From positions 158,699 through 222,698 of the forward strand of contig NZ_JAKZAK010000004.1 in NCBI RefSeq assembly GCF_023156385.1: DNA of 64,000 bases, read 5' to 3'. The stretch's first letter is position 1, and each line of letters opens with the position of its first letter. This DNA is from Marinobacter xestospongiae. GTDB lineage: Bacteria; Pseudomonadota; Gammaproteobacteria; Pseudomonadales; Oleiphilaceae. A program made the position numbers and the translations under genes. A model generated the notes under the pieces. The model made no database searches. It had not been told where the DNA came from and saw only the letters and a program-made list of their open reading frames with translations. Below are positions 39,706-49,134 of the stretch, in pieces.

Positions 39706-40275
39706 TCAACTTGACGATCCACGACGCCAGTCGTCGCGACCCAGGCGATAGAGACAGTGGGGCCGCAGCGGATTTCCCACGGCAACCGCCGGGTGCTCAA
39801 AATTCTCATCCGCGGAACTGCGCATCCCCAGACGCTCCATCACTGCGCGGGAACGGCGATTCTCCAGGGTGGTGAAGGACACCACCTCTGCCAGACCAAG
39901 CTGATCAAAGGCAAAGTCCAGAGCTGCACCGGCGGCTTCGGTGGCATAACCCCTGCCCCAGGCTTCGCGGGCCAGGCGCCAGCCAATCTCGACACAGGGC
40001 GAGAACGGCAACTCCGCTGCCGGCTCATGGAGCCCCACGAAACCCAAAAATTCACCGCCATCGCGGGCTTCGAGCGCCCAGAACCCCCAGCCACGCAGCT
40101 CGATCAGGGCCTGGCACCGGTCCGCCATGGCATCGCTGTCTTCCCGCGACAGCAGCGATGGAAAATACGCCATCACCTCCGGGTCCGAACTCATGCGCGC
40201 GAAAGGCTCCCGATCTCCGGAGCACCACTGACGCAACCGTAAACGCTCCGTCTGCAACTCAACAGGTGTTGCCAT
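39706..40275 (-). CDS. GNAT-family N-acetyltransferase (RimJ/RimL type)
   Basis: This 189-residue protein has the RimJ/RimL acetyltransferase fold. It starts TERLRLRQW, has EIGWRLAREAWGRGYATEAAGAA as the acetyl-CoA-binding R/Q-x-x-G-x-G/A region, and ends in the FTTLENRRSRAVMERLGM block. The acceptor could be a protein N-terminus, an antibiotic or a small molecule; nothing in the sequence decides. It lies 163 bases downstream of edd and may be transcribed with it. Confidence 0.88.
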   Translation of the reverse strand: MATPVELQTERLRLRQWCSGDREPFARMSSDPEVMAYFPSLLSREDSDAMADRCQALIELRGWGFWALEARDGGEFLGFVGLHEPAAELPFSPCVEIGWRLAREAWGRGYATEAAGAALDFAFDQLGLAEVVSFTTLENRRSRAVMERLGMRSSADENFEHPAVAVGNPLRPHCLYRLGRDDWRRGSSS

Positions 40276-40438
40276 ATTGATTCCTTATCCGTATTGCCTG
40301 AGGCCCGACAGGCACCCTGGCCAGTTCGTTGAGGGCCGGGCATCATACCGAGTCCGGTCCCTGACGCAAGAAGAGCAAACGGGCGGAGAACGGCGTCTAC
40401 CATCAGCAGTACCGGTTCGAACGCGAGCGTTTTGTCCA

Positions 40439-42277
40439 TTACCTGTAATCGGCGCCCGCCCCGGGCGACCAGAACACGCTGGCCCCCTGCTCCGGATTGC
40501 TGGCATCGCGGCGCATCCAGCCGAACAGATCCCGGCCAACGCCATGATGGTGAGCGGCCAGGTCCGCCGTTGCCGGCTGGCGCGAGGACAGCTCGGCCTC
40601 ACTGAGACTTACGGACAATTGCCCAGTGCCGGCATCAACGCGGATCAGATCGCCCTCATGCAGCAGCGCCAAGGGGCCACCCTCAGCCGCCTCGGGATAG
40701 ACGTGAATCGCCGCCGGCACCTTGCCGGAAGCTCCGGACATCCGGCCGTCGGTGACCAGAGCTACCCGATAGCCGCGATCCTGAAGCACGCCCAGGTAGG
40801 GCGTCAGACGATGCAGCTCCGGCATGCCGTTGGCCCGCGGCCCCTGGAAACGCACCACCACCACACAGTCCCGGTCCAACTCGCCGGCCTTGAACGCCCG
40901 CTCAAGGTCGTCCTGGTCGTGGAAAATGACAGCCGGCGCTTCCACGCAGTGATGGTCCGGCGCCACCGCCGACACCTTGATCACGCCGCGTCCCAGGTTG
41001 CCCGCCAGCAGTCGCAAGCCCCCGTCCAGCGCAAACGGGTTGTCGCAGCCCCGCAAAACACCGTCGTTCCCCGTTGCCCGGGCAACGGGCTGCCAGACCA
41101 GGCGCTCCCCTTCCAGATGGGGGGCCCGGGTATAGCGCTCCAGCCCCGGCCCCGCGACTGTTTGAACGTCCTCATGCAACAGCCCTGCGGACAGCAGTTC
41201 GCGGATCAGGAATGGGGTGCCGCCGGCTTCATGGAACGCGTTCACATCTTCCTGGCCATTGGGATAGATCCGGGTCAGCGTCGGCACGGCCGCCGAGAGG
41301 TCAGCGAAATCCTGCCAGTCAATCAGAATGCCAGCCGCGCGGGCGATAGCCACCCAGTGCATGGTGTGATTGGTCGAGCCTCCGGTGACCAGTAGCGCCA
41401 CCAACGCATTGACGATGCTTTTCTCATCCACCATGTCCGCCAGCCCCAGCTCGCCGCCATTAGGGCGCGACAGTCGTATCACCTGCTCGGTCGCTGCCCG
41501 GGTCAGGGCGTCCCGCAACGGCGTGTTTGGCGGACAGAAGGCCGCGCCCGGCAGGTGCAGCCCCATCACCTCCACCAGCAACTGGTTGCTGTTGGCGGTG
41601 CCATAGAAGGTGCAGGTTCCGGGGCTGTGGTAGGAACGGCTCTCCACCTCCAGCAGCTCCTCCCGGCTCGCCTTACCCTCGGCATACAGCTGACGTACCC
41701 GCTGCTTCTCCTTGTTCGGCAACCCCGATGGCATCGGGCCGGAGGGAATCAGCACCGTGGGCAGATGACCAAAACTGAGGGCACCGATCAACAATCCGGG
41801 CACGATCTTGTCGCAGATGCCCAACAGGACCGTGGCATCAAACATGTTGTGACTGAGCGCCACAGCGGTGCTCATGGCAATCACGTCGCGGGAGAACAGG
41901 CTCAGCTCCATTCCCGGCCGGCCCTGGGTTACCCCGTCACACATCGCTGGCGTACCGCCGGCGAACTGGGCCACCGATCCCATCGCTTCCGCGGCGTCAC
42001 GGATCAGTGGCGGAAACCGTTGATAGGGCTGGTGCGCGGAAAGCATGTCGTTATAGGCTGACACGATCGCGACGTTGGCCCGGTTCATCAGCCGCAGTAC
42101 GTCCTTCTCAGCCGGCTGGCACGCCGCAAAGCCGTGAGCCAGGTTGCCACAGGACAGGGTCTGACGCTGGGGAGACTCCGCCTTCTGGGCCTCCATTCGT
42201 GCCAGATAGTCAGTCCGCAGGTCGCGACTGCGTTCGGTAATGCGTTGGGTCACCTGTTCCACGGTCCGGTGCATCAT
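40439..42277 (-). CDS. edd: Phosphogluconate dehydratase
   Basis: Edd dehydrates 6-phosphogluconate to KDPG, the first committed step of the Entner-Doudoroff pathway. From the ATG at 42277 (GGAGAGAG upstream) it has 612 residues. Fe-S-type dehydratase motifs are visible in [40 protein letters not shown] and [13 protein letters not shown]. The later [16 protein letters not shown] block is intact. A second ATG is one codon later. The promoter faces gap across 261 bases holding a HexR-like motif. Unlike in Pseudomonas, no glk or gltR follows. Confidence 0.96.
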   Translation of the reverse strand: MMHRTVEQVTQRITERSRDLRTDYLARMEAQKAESPQRQTLSCGNLAHGFAACQPAEKDVLRLMNRANVAIVSAYNDMLSAHQPYQRFPPLIRDAAEAMGSVAQFAGGTPAMCDGVTQGRPGMELSLFSRDVIAMSTAVALSHNMFDATVLLGICDKIVPGLLIGALSFGHLPTVLIPSGPMPSGLPNKEKQRVRQLYAEGKASREELLEVESRSYHSPGTCTFYGTANSNQLLVEVMGLHLPGAAFCPPNTPLRDALTRAATEQVIRLSRPNGGELGLADMVDEKSIVNALVALLVTGGSTNHTMHWVAIARAAGILIDWQDFADLSAAVPTLTRIYPNGQEDVNAFHEAGGTPFLIRELLSAGLLHEDVQTVAGPGLERYTRAPHLEGERLVWQPVARATGNDGVLRGCDNPFALDGGLRLLAGNLGRGVIKVSAVAPDHHCVEAPAVIFHDQDDLERAFKAGELDRDCVVVVRFQGPRANGMPELHRLTPYLGVLQDRGYRVALVTDGRMSGASGKVPAAIHVYPEAAEGGPLALLHEGDLIRVDAGTGQLSVSLSEAELSSRQPATADLAAHHHGVGRDLFGWMRRDASNPEQGASVFWSPGAGADYR

Positions 42278-42486
42278 CTCTCTCCGCTTCTTTCCGTTAT
42301 TGCCGTTTTCCGCTTTTCTCGGTCTATGTGCTTCCATGCCTGGCCGGGTCCGTCCAATCACCGGCACATGCCGGAACTCAGCGCTCTGCGAACGGTCTCA
42401 ACGGCATGATTCCACTGTAAACTTACCTTGCATTTACAAAATCCAGTGCTGACATAACCTGCCACAAGGCAAAAATATTGTTATAA

Positions 42487-42494
42487 TTACTACA
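42487..42494. promoter_or_regulatory. HexR-type half-site motif between edd and gap
   Basis: The minus strand reads TGTAGTAA. The same string occurs at 48020 and, as CGTAGTAA, at 48111-48120 beside zwf and hexR. It matches the left half of the HexR consensus TGTARTNNNWYTACA known from Shewanella and other gammaproteobacteria. The right half is poor here. In Pseudomonas putida HexR controls edd and gap, so the location fits. Confidence 0.45.
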
Positions 42495-42538
42495 TCTTTC
42501 CACTGTACTGAGTCCCCTGGCAACCGTGGAGATGCACC

Positions 42539-43543
42539 ATGACCATTCGCATAGCGATTAACGGCTTTGGACGTATCGGCCGCAATGTACTGCGGGCGCT
42601 GTACGAAAACGGTTACCGCGACCGCCTTCAGGTCGTCGCCATCAACGATCTGGCACCGCCAGAGGGGTTGGCCCACCTGCTCCGGCATGACAGCATCCAT
42701 GGCCACCTCAGCGGTACGGTCGACCAAGATGCCGAATCGCTGACCGTCAACGGCGACCGCATCGCCACCACCGCCCGAACAGACCCCGCCAGCCTGCCAT
42801 GGCACAGCCTCAATATAGACGTTGTGCTGGAGTGTACCGGCCGTTTTACCGCCCGCGACCAGGCCGCAGCCCACCTGCAGGCCGGCGCTGACCGGGTACT
42901 GATCTCAGCACCGTCAAAGGATGCCGACGCCATGGTGGTCTACGGCGTCAACCATCAGCAACTGCGTCAGCATCATCGCATCGTTTCGTGCGCCTCATGC
43001 ACCACCAACTGCCTGGCGCCAGTGGTGCAGGCCCTACACCACAGTGTCGGCATTGAGAGCGGCCTGATGACCACCATCCATGCCTTTACCCACGATCAGC
43101 CGGTCACCGATGCCTGGGGCGGCGATGCCTACCGCGCCCGCGCCGCCACCGCGTCGATGATCCCCACCCGCACTGGCGCGGCCGGCGCTATCGGGCGCAT
43201 CATCCCAGAACTGGCCGGCCGTCTGGATGGCCTGGCGGTGCGGGTGCCCACCAACAATGTCTCCATGGTGGACCTAAGCCTGATTGCCCTGAAAGACACT
43301 AACGTCGATGATATTAACCAGTTACTTGAGCGAGCCGCGGATGCCAGCCCGATTATGGGCTTTAACCATGAGCCTCTGGTCAGCATTGATTTCAACCACA
43401 ACGCTCTGTCGAGCATTGTCGACGGCAACCACACCCGGGTGCTCGGCCGTCACGTAAAAGTCATGGCCTGGTATGACAATGAATGGGGCTTCTCCAACCG
43501 AATGCTGGACAACACCCTGGCGCTGATCCATGCCGAACAATGA
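42539..43543 (+). CDS. gap: Type I glyceraldehyde-3-phosphate dehydrogenase
   Basis: This enzyme oxidises glyceraldehyde-3-phosphate to 1,3-bisphosphoglycerate. It has 334 residues with the Rossmann start IRIAINGFGRIGRNVLRALYE. The catalytic Cys is C154 in SCASCTTNCLAP. The C-terminal WYDNEWGFSNRMLD is conserved. It is divergent from edd, and pyk follows 83 bases later on the same strand, so the pair carries carbon from the Entner-Doudoroff triose down to pyruvate. It corresponds to the gap gene of the HexR regulon in pseudomonads. Confidence 0.96.
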   Translation: MTIRIAINGFGRIGRNVLRALYENGYRDRLQVVAINDLAPPEGLAHLLRHDSIHGHLSGTVDQDAESLTVNGDRIATTARTDPASLPWHSLNIDVVLECTGRFTARDQAAAHLQAGADRVLISAPSKDADAMVVYGVNHQQLRQHHRIVSCASCTTNCLAPVVQALHHSVGIESGLMTTIHAFTHDQPVTDAWGGDAYRARAATASMIPTRTGAAGAIGRIIPELAGRLDGLAVRVPTNNVSMVDLSLIALKDTNVDDINQLLERAADASPIMGFNHEPLVSIDFNHNALSSIVDGNHTRVLGRHVKVMAWYDNEWGFSNRMLDNTLALIHAEQ

Positions 43544-43626
43544 CAGACAGCCTTTTTACCCGTAGCACTCCATACACCTGTGATACCAATACAACATTCA
43601 TACCACCCCACCGAAAGGAACACACT

Positions 43627-45075
43627 ATGCTGAGGCGCACCAAGATTGTCGCCACCCTGGGTCCCGCTACCGACTCCGCGGAATCGCTGCAGGCCATCAT
43701 TGCAGCCGGTGTCGACGTCACCCGCCTGAACTTCTCCCACGGCAGCGCCGAAGATCACATCCAGCGGGCCCGCCAGGTTCGCGAAGCCTCTGAAGCGCTG
43801 GGGCGCTATACCGCCATCCTGGCGGATCTGCAGGGCCCCAAACTGCGCATCGCACGCTTTACCGACAACAAGGTCACCCTGAAAGCCGGACAGAGCTTTG
43901 TATTGGATGCCGCCATGGACAAGGAGAGCGGCGACAGCGAGCGGGTCGGCATTGACTACGAGCAATTGATCCAGGATGTGGCAGCCGGCGATATCCTGGT
44001 GCTGGATGACGGTCGTATCGAGATGGAAGTGGAAGCCGTGGATGACCACAGCATTCGCTCCCGGGTATTGATTGGCGGCCCGCTTTCCAACAACAAGGGG
44101 CTCAACAAGCGGGGCGGTGGCCTTTCCGCCGACGCCCTTACCGACAAGGACAAAGAGGACATCCGCACCGCCGCGCAACTGGGGGCCGACTACGTCGCGG
44201 TGTCGTTCGTACGCACCGCTGACGATCTTCACACCGCCCGCGCGCTGCTGAAAGAGGCGGGCTCCAGCGCCGGCCTGGTGGCCAAGATCGAGCGCGCCGA
44301 ACTGGCCCACGACGATGACGCCCTGGACGACGTCATCCGCGCATCGGATGCGGTCATGGTGGCTCGCGGCGACCTGGCGGTGGAAATCGGCGACGCTGAA
44401 CTGGTGGCGGTGCAGAAGCACATCATCGGTCGCGCCCGCGCCCTCAACAAAGTGGTGATCACCGCCACCCAGATGATGGAGTCGATGATCGAGAACCCCA
44501 TGCCCACCCGGGCCGAGGTGTCCGACGTCGCCAACGCGGTCATGGACTACACCGATGCGGTGATGCTGTCGGCGGAGACTGCTGTCGGCGACTACCCCCG
44601 GGAAGCCGTGGAAGCCATGGTGCGGATCTGCATGGGCGCCGAAAAGCATCCCTCGATGCGTCAGTCGAAGCACCGCATCCACGAAACCATGGATCGGATT
44701 GACGAAGCCATTGCGCTGTCCGCCATGTACGCCGCCAACCATCTGGAAGGCATTGCGGCCATCATCTGCCTGACCGAAACCGGCGCGACGCCGCTACTGA
44801 TGTCCCGCATCAAATCAAACCTGCCGATCTTCGCATTCTCCCGCCACCACAGCACCCAGCACCGGGTATCGCTGTACCGCGGCGTGCAGACCGTGCCGTT
44901 CAACTCCACCGACATGCCGCACGAGGAAACCAATGCCCGCGCGGTGGCGGAACTGACCTCACGGGGGGTGGTGAAGGAAGGTGATCTGGTCATCATCACC
45001 AAGGGCGACTATGCCGACGCCCAGGGCGGCACCAACTCGCTGAAGATTGTCAGGGTTGGCCCGGACGTTCGCTAG
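43627..45075 (+). CDS. pyk: Pyruvate kinase
   Basis: Pyruvate kinase makes ATP and pyruvate from phosphoenolpyruvate. From the ATG at 43627, with GAAAGGAA upstream, it has 482 residues. MLRRTKIVATLGPATDSAE is the canonical start, and KIERAELAHDDDALDDVI and AVMVARGDLAVEIG hold the catalytic Lys and metal-binding residues. The block TATQMMESMIENPMPTRAEV is also complete. The open frame extends upstream into the end of gap, but no conserved residues lie there. Confidence 0.97.
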   Translation: MLRRTKIVATLGPATDSAESLQAIIAAGVDVTRLNFSHGSAEDHIQRARQVREASEALGRYTAILADLQGPKLRIARFTDNKVTLKAGQSFVLDAAMDKESGDSERVGIDYEQLIQDVAAGDILVLDDGRIEMEVEAVDDHSIRSRVLIGGPLSNNKGLNKRGGGLSADALTDKDKEDIRTAAQLGADYVAVSFVRTADDLHTARALLKEAGSSAGLVAKIERAELAHDDDALDDVIRASDAVMVARGDLAVEIGDAELVAVQKHIIGRARALNKVVITATQMMESMIENPMPTRAEVSDVANAVMDYTDAVMLSAETAVGDYPREAVEAMVRICMGAEKHPSMRQSKHRIHETMDRIDEAIALSAMYAANHLEGIAAIICLTETGATPLLMSRIKSNLPIFAFSRHHSTQHRVSLYRGVQTVPFNSTDMPHEETNARAVAELTSRGVVKEGDLVIITKGDYADAQGGTNSLKIVRVGPDVR

Positions 45076-45119
45076 GCAACCTCTGCCAGGCATGGCAACC
45101 CAGCGCTCGCCGACGCCAT

Positions 45120-45776
45120 TCACGGCGTCGGCAGTGCCGCCAGGCTGTTCCGCGCCAGCTCGGTGATAACACCCCAGTCGCCGGCGGCCACCGCCTCCCG
45201 CGGCGTCAGCCAACTGCCTCCCACCGTCAGCACGTTCGCCAACGCCAGATAATCCGCCGCATTCTCCAGATCGATGCCGCCGGTCGGACAGAAACGCACA
45301 TCCGGAAACGGGCCCGCAAAAGCGTTCAGTGCCGCCGTCCCACCGGCCACTTCGGCAGGAAAAAACTTGAACTCGCGATAGCCCAGGGCATAACCCAGCA
45401 TCAGCTCCGATGCCGTGGCAATACCGGGGATCAACGGCACGTTGGAGGTTAGACCACAGGCCAGAACCGCCTCAGTCGAACCCGGTGTCACCACAAACTG
45501 GGCACCAGCCGCCTCCACCTCGCGATACTGCGCTGGCGTAGTGACCGTCCCCGCTCCCACCCAGACTTCTGGCAACGACTGCCGCAACTGACGGATCGCC
45601 GGCAGGCCGTGCTCGGTACGCAGGGTGATCTCCAATGCCCGGATGCCACCGTTCACCAACGCCTTGCACAACGGGTAAGCCTGCTCCGGATCGCGAATGG
45701 TCAGGACGGGGATCACCGGCGCTGCATTCAATACTGCATGTACCCGGTTACGGTAGACCTCAGACAGTTGCGTCAT
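45120..45776 (-). CDS. eda: KDPG aldolase
   Basis: Eda splits 2-keto-3-deoxy-6-phosphogluconate into pyruvate and glyceraldehyde-3-phosphate. It has 218 residues from the ATG at 45776, which follows GGAGGT. The conserved Glu is in GIRALEITLRTEHG and the Schiff-base Lys in REFKFFPAEVAGG. The phosphate-binding region is FCPTGGIDLENAADYL. It is the last gene of the zwf-pgl-eda operon and starts 18 bases after pgl. Confidence 0.96.
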   Translation of the reverse strand: MTQLSEVYRNRVHAVLNAAPVIPVLTIRDPEQAYPLCKALVNGGIRALEITLRTEHGLPAIRQLRQSLPEVWVGAGTVTTPAQYREVEAAGAQFVVTPGSTEAVLACGLTSNVPLIPGIATASELMLGYALGYREFKFFPAEVAGGTAALNAFAGPFPDVRFCPTGGIDLENAADYLALANVLTVGGSWLTPREAVAAGDWGVITELARNSLAALPTP

Positions 45777-45794
45777 CGATACCTCCAATGGATG

Positions 45795-46514
45795 TCAGGC
45801 GCTCCAGAACACCCGCAGCCCCAGTTTCAGGAATACCCGGATCGGCATATCCGCCACGTCATCCAGGTTCTCGCAGGCCTGTCGCAACGCCTCCGCCTTG
45901 CTTCCGCCCTGAATGTGCAACGCCCGGAAACCGGCCGCCGCCAACGCCCGCAACGTCAGTGTCACTCTCGCCTGGGTCTGGGATGGCGGTGTCATCGCAC
46001 ACACCCGCTCGGGTCGCGCGGTGTCCAGAGCCCGGTAAAGCTCTGGCGCATCCGGGAACAGCGACGCGGTATGGCCATCGGTCCCCAGCCCCAGCACGAC
46101 CGCTGTCAGAGGCCAGGCCAGGGACGCCAGCGCCCGGTCCGCCAGTGCCGCCCCCTGCTGTGGGCTCACCCCGTCCCGCCGCAACGGCCAGAAAGTCGCG
46201 GAGGCCGCAGGCCCCTGCAACAGGTAACGCCGAACGGTGGCGGCATTGCTCGCAGGATCGCTCTCCGGCACCCACCGCTCATCCACCAGCACCACATCCA
46301 CCCGGGACCAGTCGAGAGGCTTTTCCGCCAGCAGCTCAAAAAACGCAATGGGGGTCGTGCCGCCAGACACCGCCAGGCTCGCCCGACCGGGCTCTCGCAA
46401 GCGGTCGGCGAGCACACCAGCGATCTTTTCGGCCAGAATGCTGGCCACCGAATGGGCGTCAACGGCGGACACCAGATCCACGCCATCCGGCAATGCAATA
46501 TCAGGCATCTTCAT
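45795..46514 (-). CDS. pgl: 6-phosphogluconolactonase
   Basis: Pgl hydrolyses 6-phosphogluconolactone in the step between zwf and edd. It has 239 residues from the ATG at 46514, with AGGAG upstream. The motifs [33 protein letters not shown] and [15 protein letters not shown] identify the NagB-related lactonase family. The start lies 14 bases inside the end of zwf, so translation of the two is coupled. Confidence 0.95.
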   Translation of the reverse strand: MKMPDIALPDGVDLVSAVDAHSVASILAEKIAGVLADRLREPGRASLAVSGGTTPIAFFELLAEKPLDWSRVDVVLVDERWVPESDPASNAATVRRYLLQGPAASATFWPLRRDGVSPQQGAALADRALASLAWPLTAVVLGLGTDGHTASLFPDAPELYRALDTARPERVCAMTPPSQTQARVTLTLRALAAAGFRALHIQGGSKAEALRQACENLDDVADMPIRVFLKLGLRVFWSA

Positions 46515-47976
46515 ACCAGCTCCTGCCATCCCGGGTAATCAGCGCAATGGCCGCCACCGGCCCCCAGGTACCGGCGGCGTAGCGTTTGGGGAGATCATCA
46601 TGGGCCTGCCAGTTGGCCACCACACCATCGACCCAGCGCCAGGCATACTCGACTTCGTCGCGACGCACGAACAGGTACTGATTGCCTTTCATAACTTCCC
46701 ACAACAGCCGCTCATAGGCCTCCGGGATACGATCGGTCTGAAAAGCCTCCGAGAAGGTCAGCTCAAGCGGGCCCCGGCGTAACCGCATGCCCTTATCCAG
46801 CCCCTGGTCTTTGGTCAGAATCTGCAGAGTCATGCCCTCGTCCGGCTGCAGCCGGATGACCAGCTTGTTGCTGGCCAGATGGCGCTGGTCCGGATCGAAG
46901 ATATAGTGCGGTGCCGGCTTGAAGTGGATGATGATCTGGGACAGTTTCTCCGGCAGTCGCTTGCCGGTGCGGATGTAGAACGGCACACCTGCCCAGCGCC
47001 AGTTCTCGATCTCCACCTTGAGGGCAACGAAGGTTTCGGTGGTGCTGTTGCGATCCGCGCCCTCTTCCTCCAGGTACCCCGGCACCACCTTGCCCTGGCT
47101 GGAACCGGCGGTGTACTGCCCTCGTACCAGGTGGCTCTCGATCAGATCCGGCGTGATCGGCCTGAGGGCTTTTAGCACTTTCACCTTCTCGTCGCGGATG
47201 CTATCGGCGGAGAGGTCCGCTGGCGGGTCCATGGCGATCAGGCACAGTAACTGGAGCAGGTGATTCTGGATCATGTCACGGACCTGCCCGGCCTGGTCGA
47301 AATAGCCCCAGCGGCCTTCAATCCCGACGCTCTCGGCGACGGTGATCTCCACATGGGAAATATGATTCTGATTCCATTGGGAGGCGAACAGGTTGTTGGC
47401 AAAACGCAGTGCAATCAGGTTCTGCACCGTTTCCTTGCCCAGGTAGTGATCAATACGGAACAACTGGTCCTCATTGAACACTTCGCCCAGCTGCTGATTG
47501 ATGGTGCGGGACGTCTCCAGATCGTGACCGATGGGTTTCTCCACCACCACCCGGGTCTTGCGGGTGCAACAATCGGCATCCCGCAACTGGCGGGCGATCA
47601 CGCCGTACAGCGATGGCGGCGTTGCCATGTAGACAATAAGCGCGTTCTCGCAGTCACCGCGCCAGCGCACCAACGGCTGGTAATCATCAAGCCGGTTGAT
47701 GTCCAGGCACAGGTAGTCGACCCGCGCCAGCAGACGCGAGAGCACGCCGTCATCCCAGTTGCTGTCCGGGACCCGGCGCCTGATATCCGATGCCAGCTGT
47801 TCCCGCACATCGTCCACCGAGTGGGCACGGCGAGCCAACACCAGCACCCGGCTGTCGGCGGCCAGTAGTCCGGTTCGCTCGAGCTGATACAGCGCCGGAA
47901 ACAGCTTGCGGCGGGCCAGGTCGCCCAGACCGCCAAAGATCATCAGATCGCTACGGGTGTCGATCCGCTCCTCCAT
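46501..47976 (-). CDS. zwf: Glucose-6-phosphate 1-dehydrogenase
   Basis: Zwf oxidises glucose-6-phosphate to the lactone with NAD(P). It has 491 residues from the ATG at 47976. The nucleotide-binding start is [21 protein letters not shown]. The substrate-binding motif [14 protein letters not shown] with the catalytic His is intact. It is the first gene of the zwf-pgl-eda operon and divergent from the regulator gene hexR, with repeated TGTAGT motifs in the space between. Glucose-6-phosphate carbon thus enters the Entner-Doudoroff route under HexR control. Confidence 0.97.
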   Translation of the reverse strand: MEERIDTRSDLMIFGGLGDLARRKLFPALYQLERTGLLAADSRVLVLARRAHSVDDVREQLASDIRRRVPDSNWDDGVLSRLLARVDYLCLDINRLDDYQPLVRWRGDCENALIVYMATPPSLYGVIARQLRDADCCTRKTRVVVEKPIGHDLETSRTINQQLGEVFNEDQLFRIDHYLGKETVQNLIALRFANNLFASQWNQNHISHVEITVAESVGIEGRWGYFDQAGQVRDMIQNHLLQLLCLIAMDPPADLSADSIRDEKVKVLKALRPITPDLIESHLVRGQYTAGSSQGKVVPGYLEEEGADRNSTTETFVALKVEIENWRWAGVPFYIRTGKRLPEKLSQIIIHFKPAPHYIFDPDQRHLASNKLVIRLQPDEGMTLQILTKDQGLDKGMRLRRGPLELTFSEAFQTDRIPEAYERLLWEVMKGNQYLFVRRDEVEYAWRWVDGVVANWQAHDDLPKRYAAGTWGPVAAIALITRDGRSWYEDA

Positions 47977-48019
47977 GAATGCCTCGCACTGGCTGGGTGA
48001 GGTTTCGGAAGGCCCCACA

Positions 48020-48034
48020 TGTAGTAACTTTACC
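48020..48034. promoter_or_regulatory. HexR-like operator upstream of zwf
   Basis: TGTAGTAACTTTACC agrees with the published HexR consensus TGTARTNNNWYTACA at all fixed positions except the last base. It lies 44 bases upstream of the zwf start. A second TGTAGT copy starts at 48039, 19 bases later and on the same strand. Confidence 0.6.
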
Positions 48035-48110
48035 CAAATGTAGTGGTATCGTTACTCAAATAATGGCACTTGCATCGGTTTTTGCCAATGCAATAAGCAT
48101 TCCGTGATAT

Positions 48111-48120
48111 CTTTACTACG
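48111..48120. promoter_or_regulatory. HexR-like half-site near hexR
   Basis: CTTTACTACG (minus strand CGTAGTAAAG) repeats the core of the 48020 site in inverted orientation, 79 bases before the hexR start. A TATAAT box at 48142-48147 is a candidate -10 element for hexR, so the site could serve autoregulation. The right half of the palindrome is weak. Confidence 0.4.
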
Positions 48121-48198
48121 GCAATACAGCGGGAATACCGCTATAATGCCGGGCCACCATTCGCCAGACCCACTGGCCGCCGGACGGCCCGAGGATCA

Positions 48199-49080
48199 AT
48201 GGAGAACACGCCCATGTCAGCCAAGCACGACAACCTGCTGGAGGAAATCCAGAACCGTCTGGAGAACCTGAACAAATCCGAACGCAAGGTTGCCGAAGCC
48301 ATCCTCCGCGACCCCTCCGCAGCCACCCGCTACAGCATTGCCGCCCTGGCCCGCACTGCAGACGTCAGCGAGCCGACGGTCAACCGCTTCTGCCGCGGCT
48401 TCTCCGCCTCCGGCTTTCCGGACTTCAAGATCCGGCTGGCACAGAGCATCGCCACCGGCACGCCTTACGTAGGTCAGAACATCAAGCCTGACGACTCAGT
48501 GGAGGAGTTTGCCGACAAGGTCATGCTGACCACCATGGCCAACCTGGACAAGGCCCGCCAGGCCCTGAACCCCAAGGATCTGGCCACCGCCATCGACTAT
48601 CTGATTCAGGCCAAGCAGATCAACTTCTTCGGCATGGGTGGCTCGGCTCCGGTAGCGCTGGATGCCCAGCACAAGTTCTTCCGCTTCAACATCCCGGTGA
48701 TGCACTACGACGATGCACTGATGCAACGGATGGTGGCAGCCGGCAGCAGTACCGGGGATGTCATCGTGATCATTTCCTACACCGGCCGTACCAAGGAAAT
48801 GATCGAAATTGCCCAGGACGCCCTGGCCAATGACGCCACCGTGATCGGCATCACCACACCGGGCTCGCCGTTGGCAGAGGTATGCACCGTCGTGCTGGGG
48901 GTAACCGCAGCGGAGGACACCGAGGTCTATATGCCGATGTCATCCCGCATCATTCACCTGGCGGTGATTGATATCCTGGCCACGGGCGTGACGCTGAAGC
49001 GGGGCGAGGGTTTTCGCAATCACCTCAAGAAGATCAAGGACAGCCTCAAGGCCACCCGCCTGCCCCCGGCCAGCTCCTGA
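48199..49080 (+). CDS. hexR: RpiR-family transcriptional regulator HexR
   Basis: HexR represses glucose-catabolic genes until KDPG binds. The 293-residue protein has an N-terminal RpiR helix-turn-helix (LNKSERKVAEAILRDPSAAT, then TADVSEPTVNRFCRGFSASGFPDFK) and a C-terminal SIS sugar-phosphate-binding domain with NFFGMGGSAPVALDAQHKFF and VIISYTGRTKEMI. GAGGA precedes the ATG at 48199; a second ATG at 48214 is also possible. The gene is next to zwf-pgl-eda, whose product pathway supplies its effector. Confidence 0.95.
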   Translation: MENTPMSAKHDNLLEEIQNRLENLNKSERKVAEAILRDPSAATRYSIAALARTADVSEPTVNRFCRGFSASGFPDFKIRLAQSIATGTPYVGQNIKPDDSVEEFADKVMLTTMANLDKARQALNPKDLATAIDYLIQAKQINFFGMGGSAPVALDAQHKFFRFNIPVMHYDDALMQRMVAAGSSTGDVIVIISYTGRTKEMIEIAQDALANDATVIGITTPGSPLAEVCTVVLGVTAAEDTEVYMPMSSRIIHLAVIDILATGVTLKRGEGFRNHLKKIKDSLKATRLPPASS

Positions 49081-49100
49081 CCAGGGGAGAAAGGTGTGGA

Positions 49101-49129
49101 CCGGGCCGGCCATGCAGCGCCGGCCCGGG
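49101..49129. other. GC-rich hairpin between hexR and a convergent acyl-CoA synthetase gene
   Basis: CCGGGCCGGC and GCCGGCCCGG pair into a perfect 10-base-pair stem with an 8-base loop between the two convergent stops. There is no T-run. It may serve as a bidirectional transcription barrier. Confidence 0.5.
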
Positions 49130-49134
49130 AAGAG

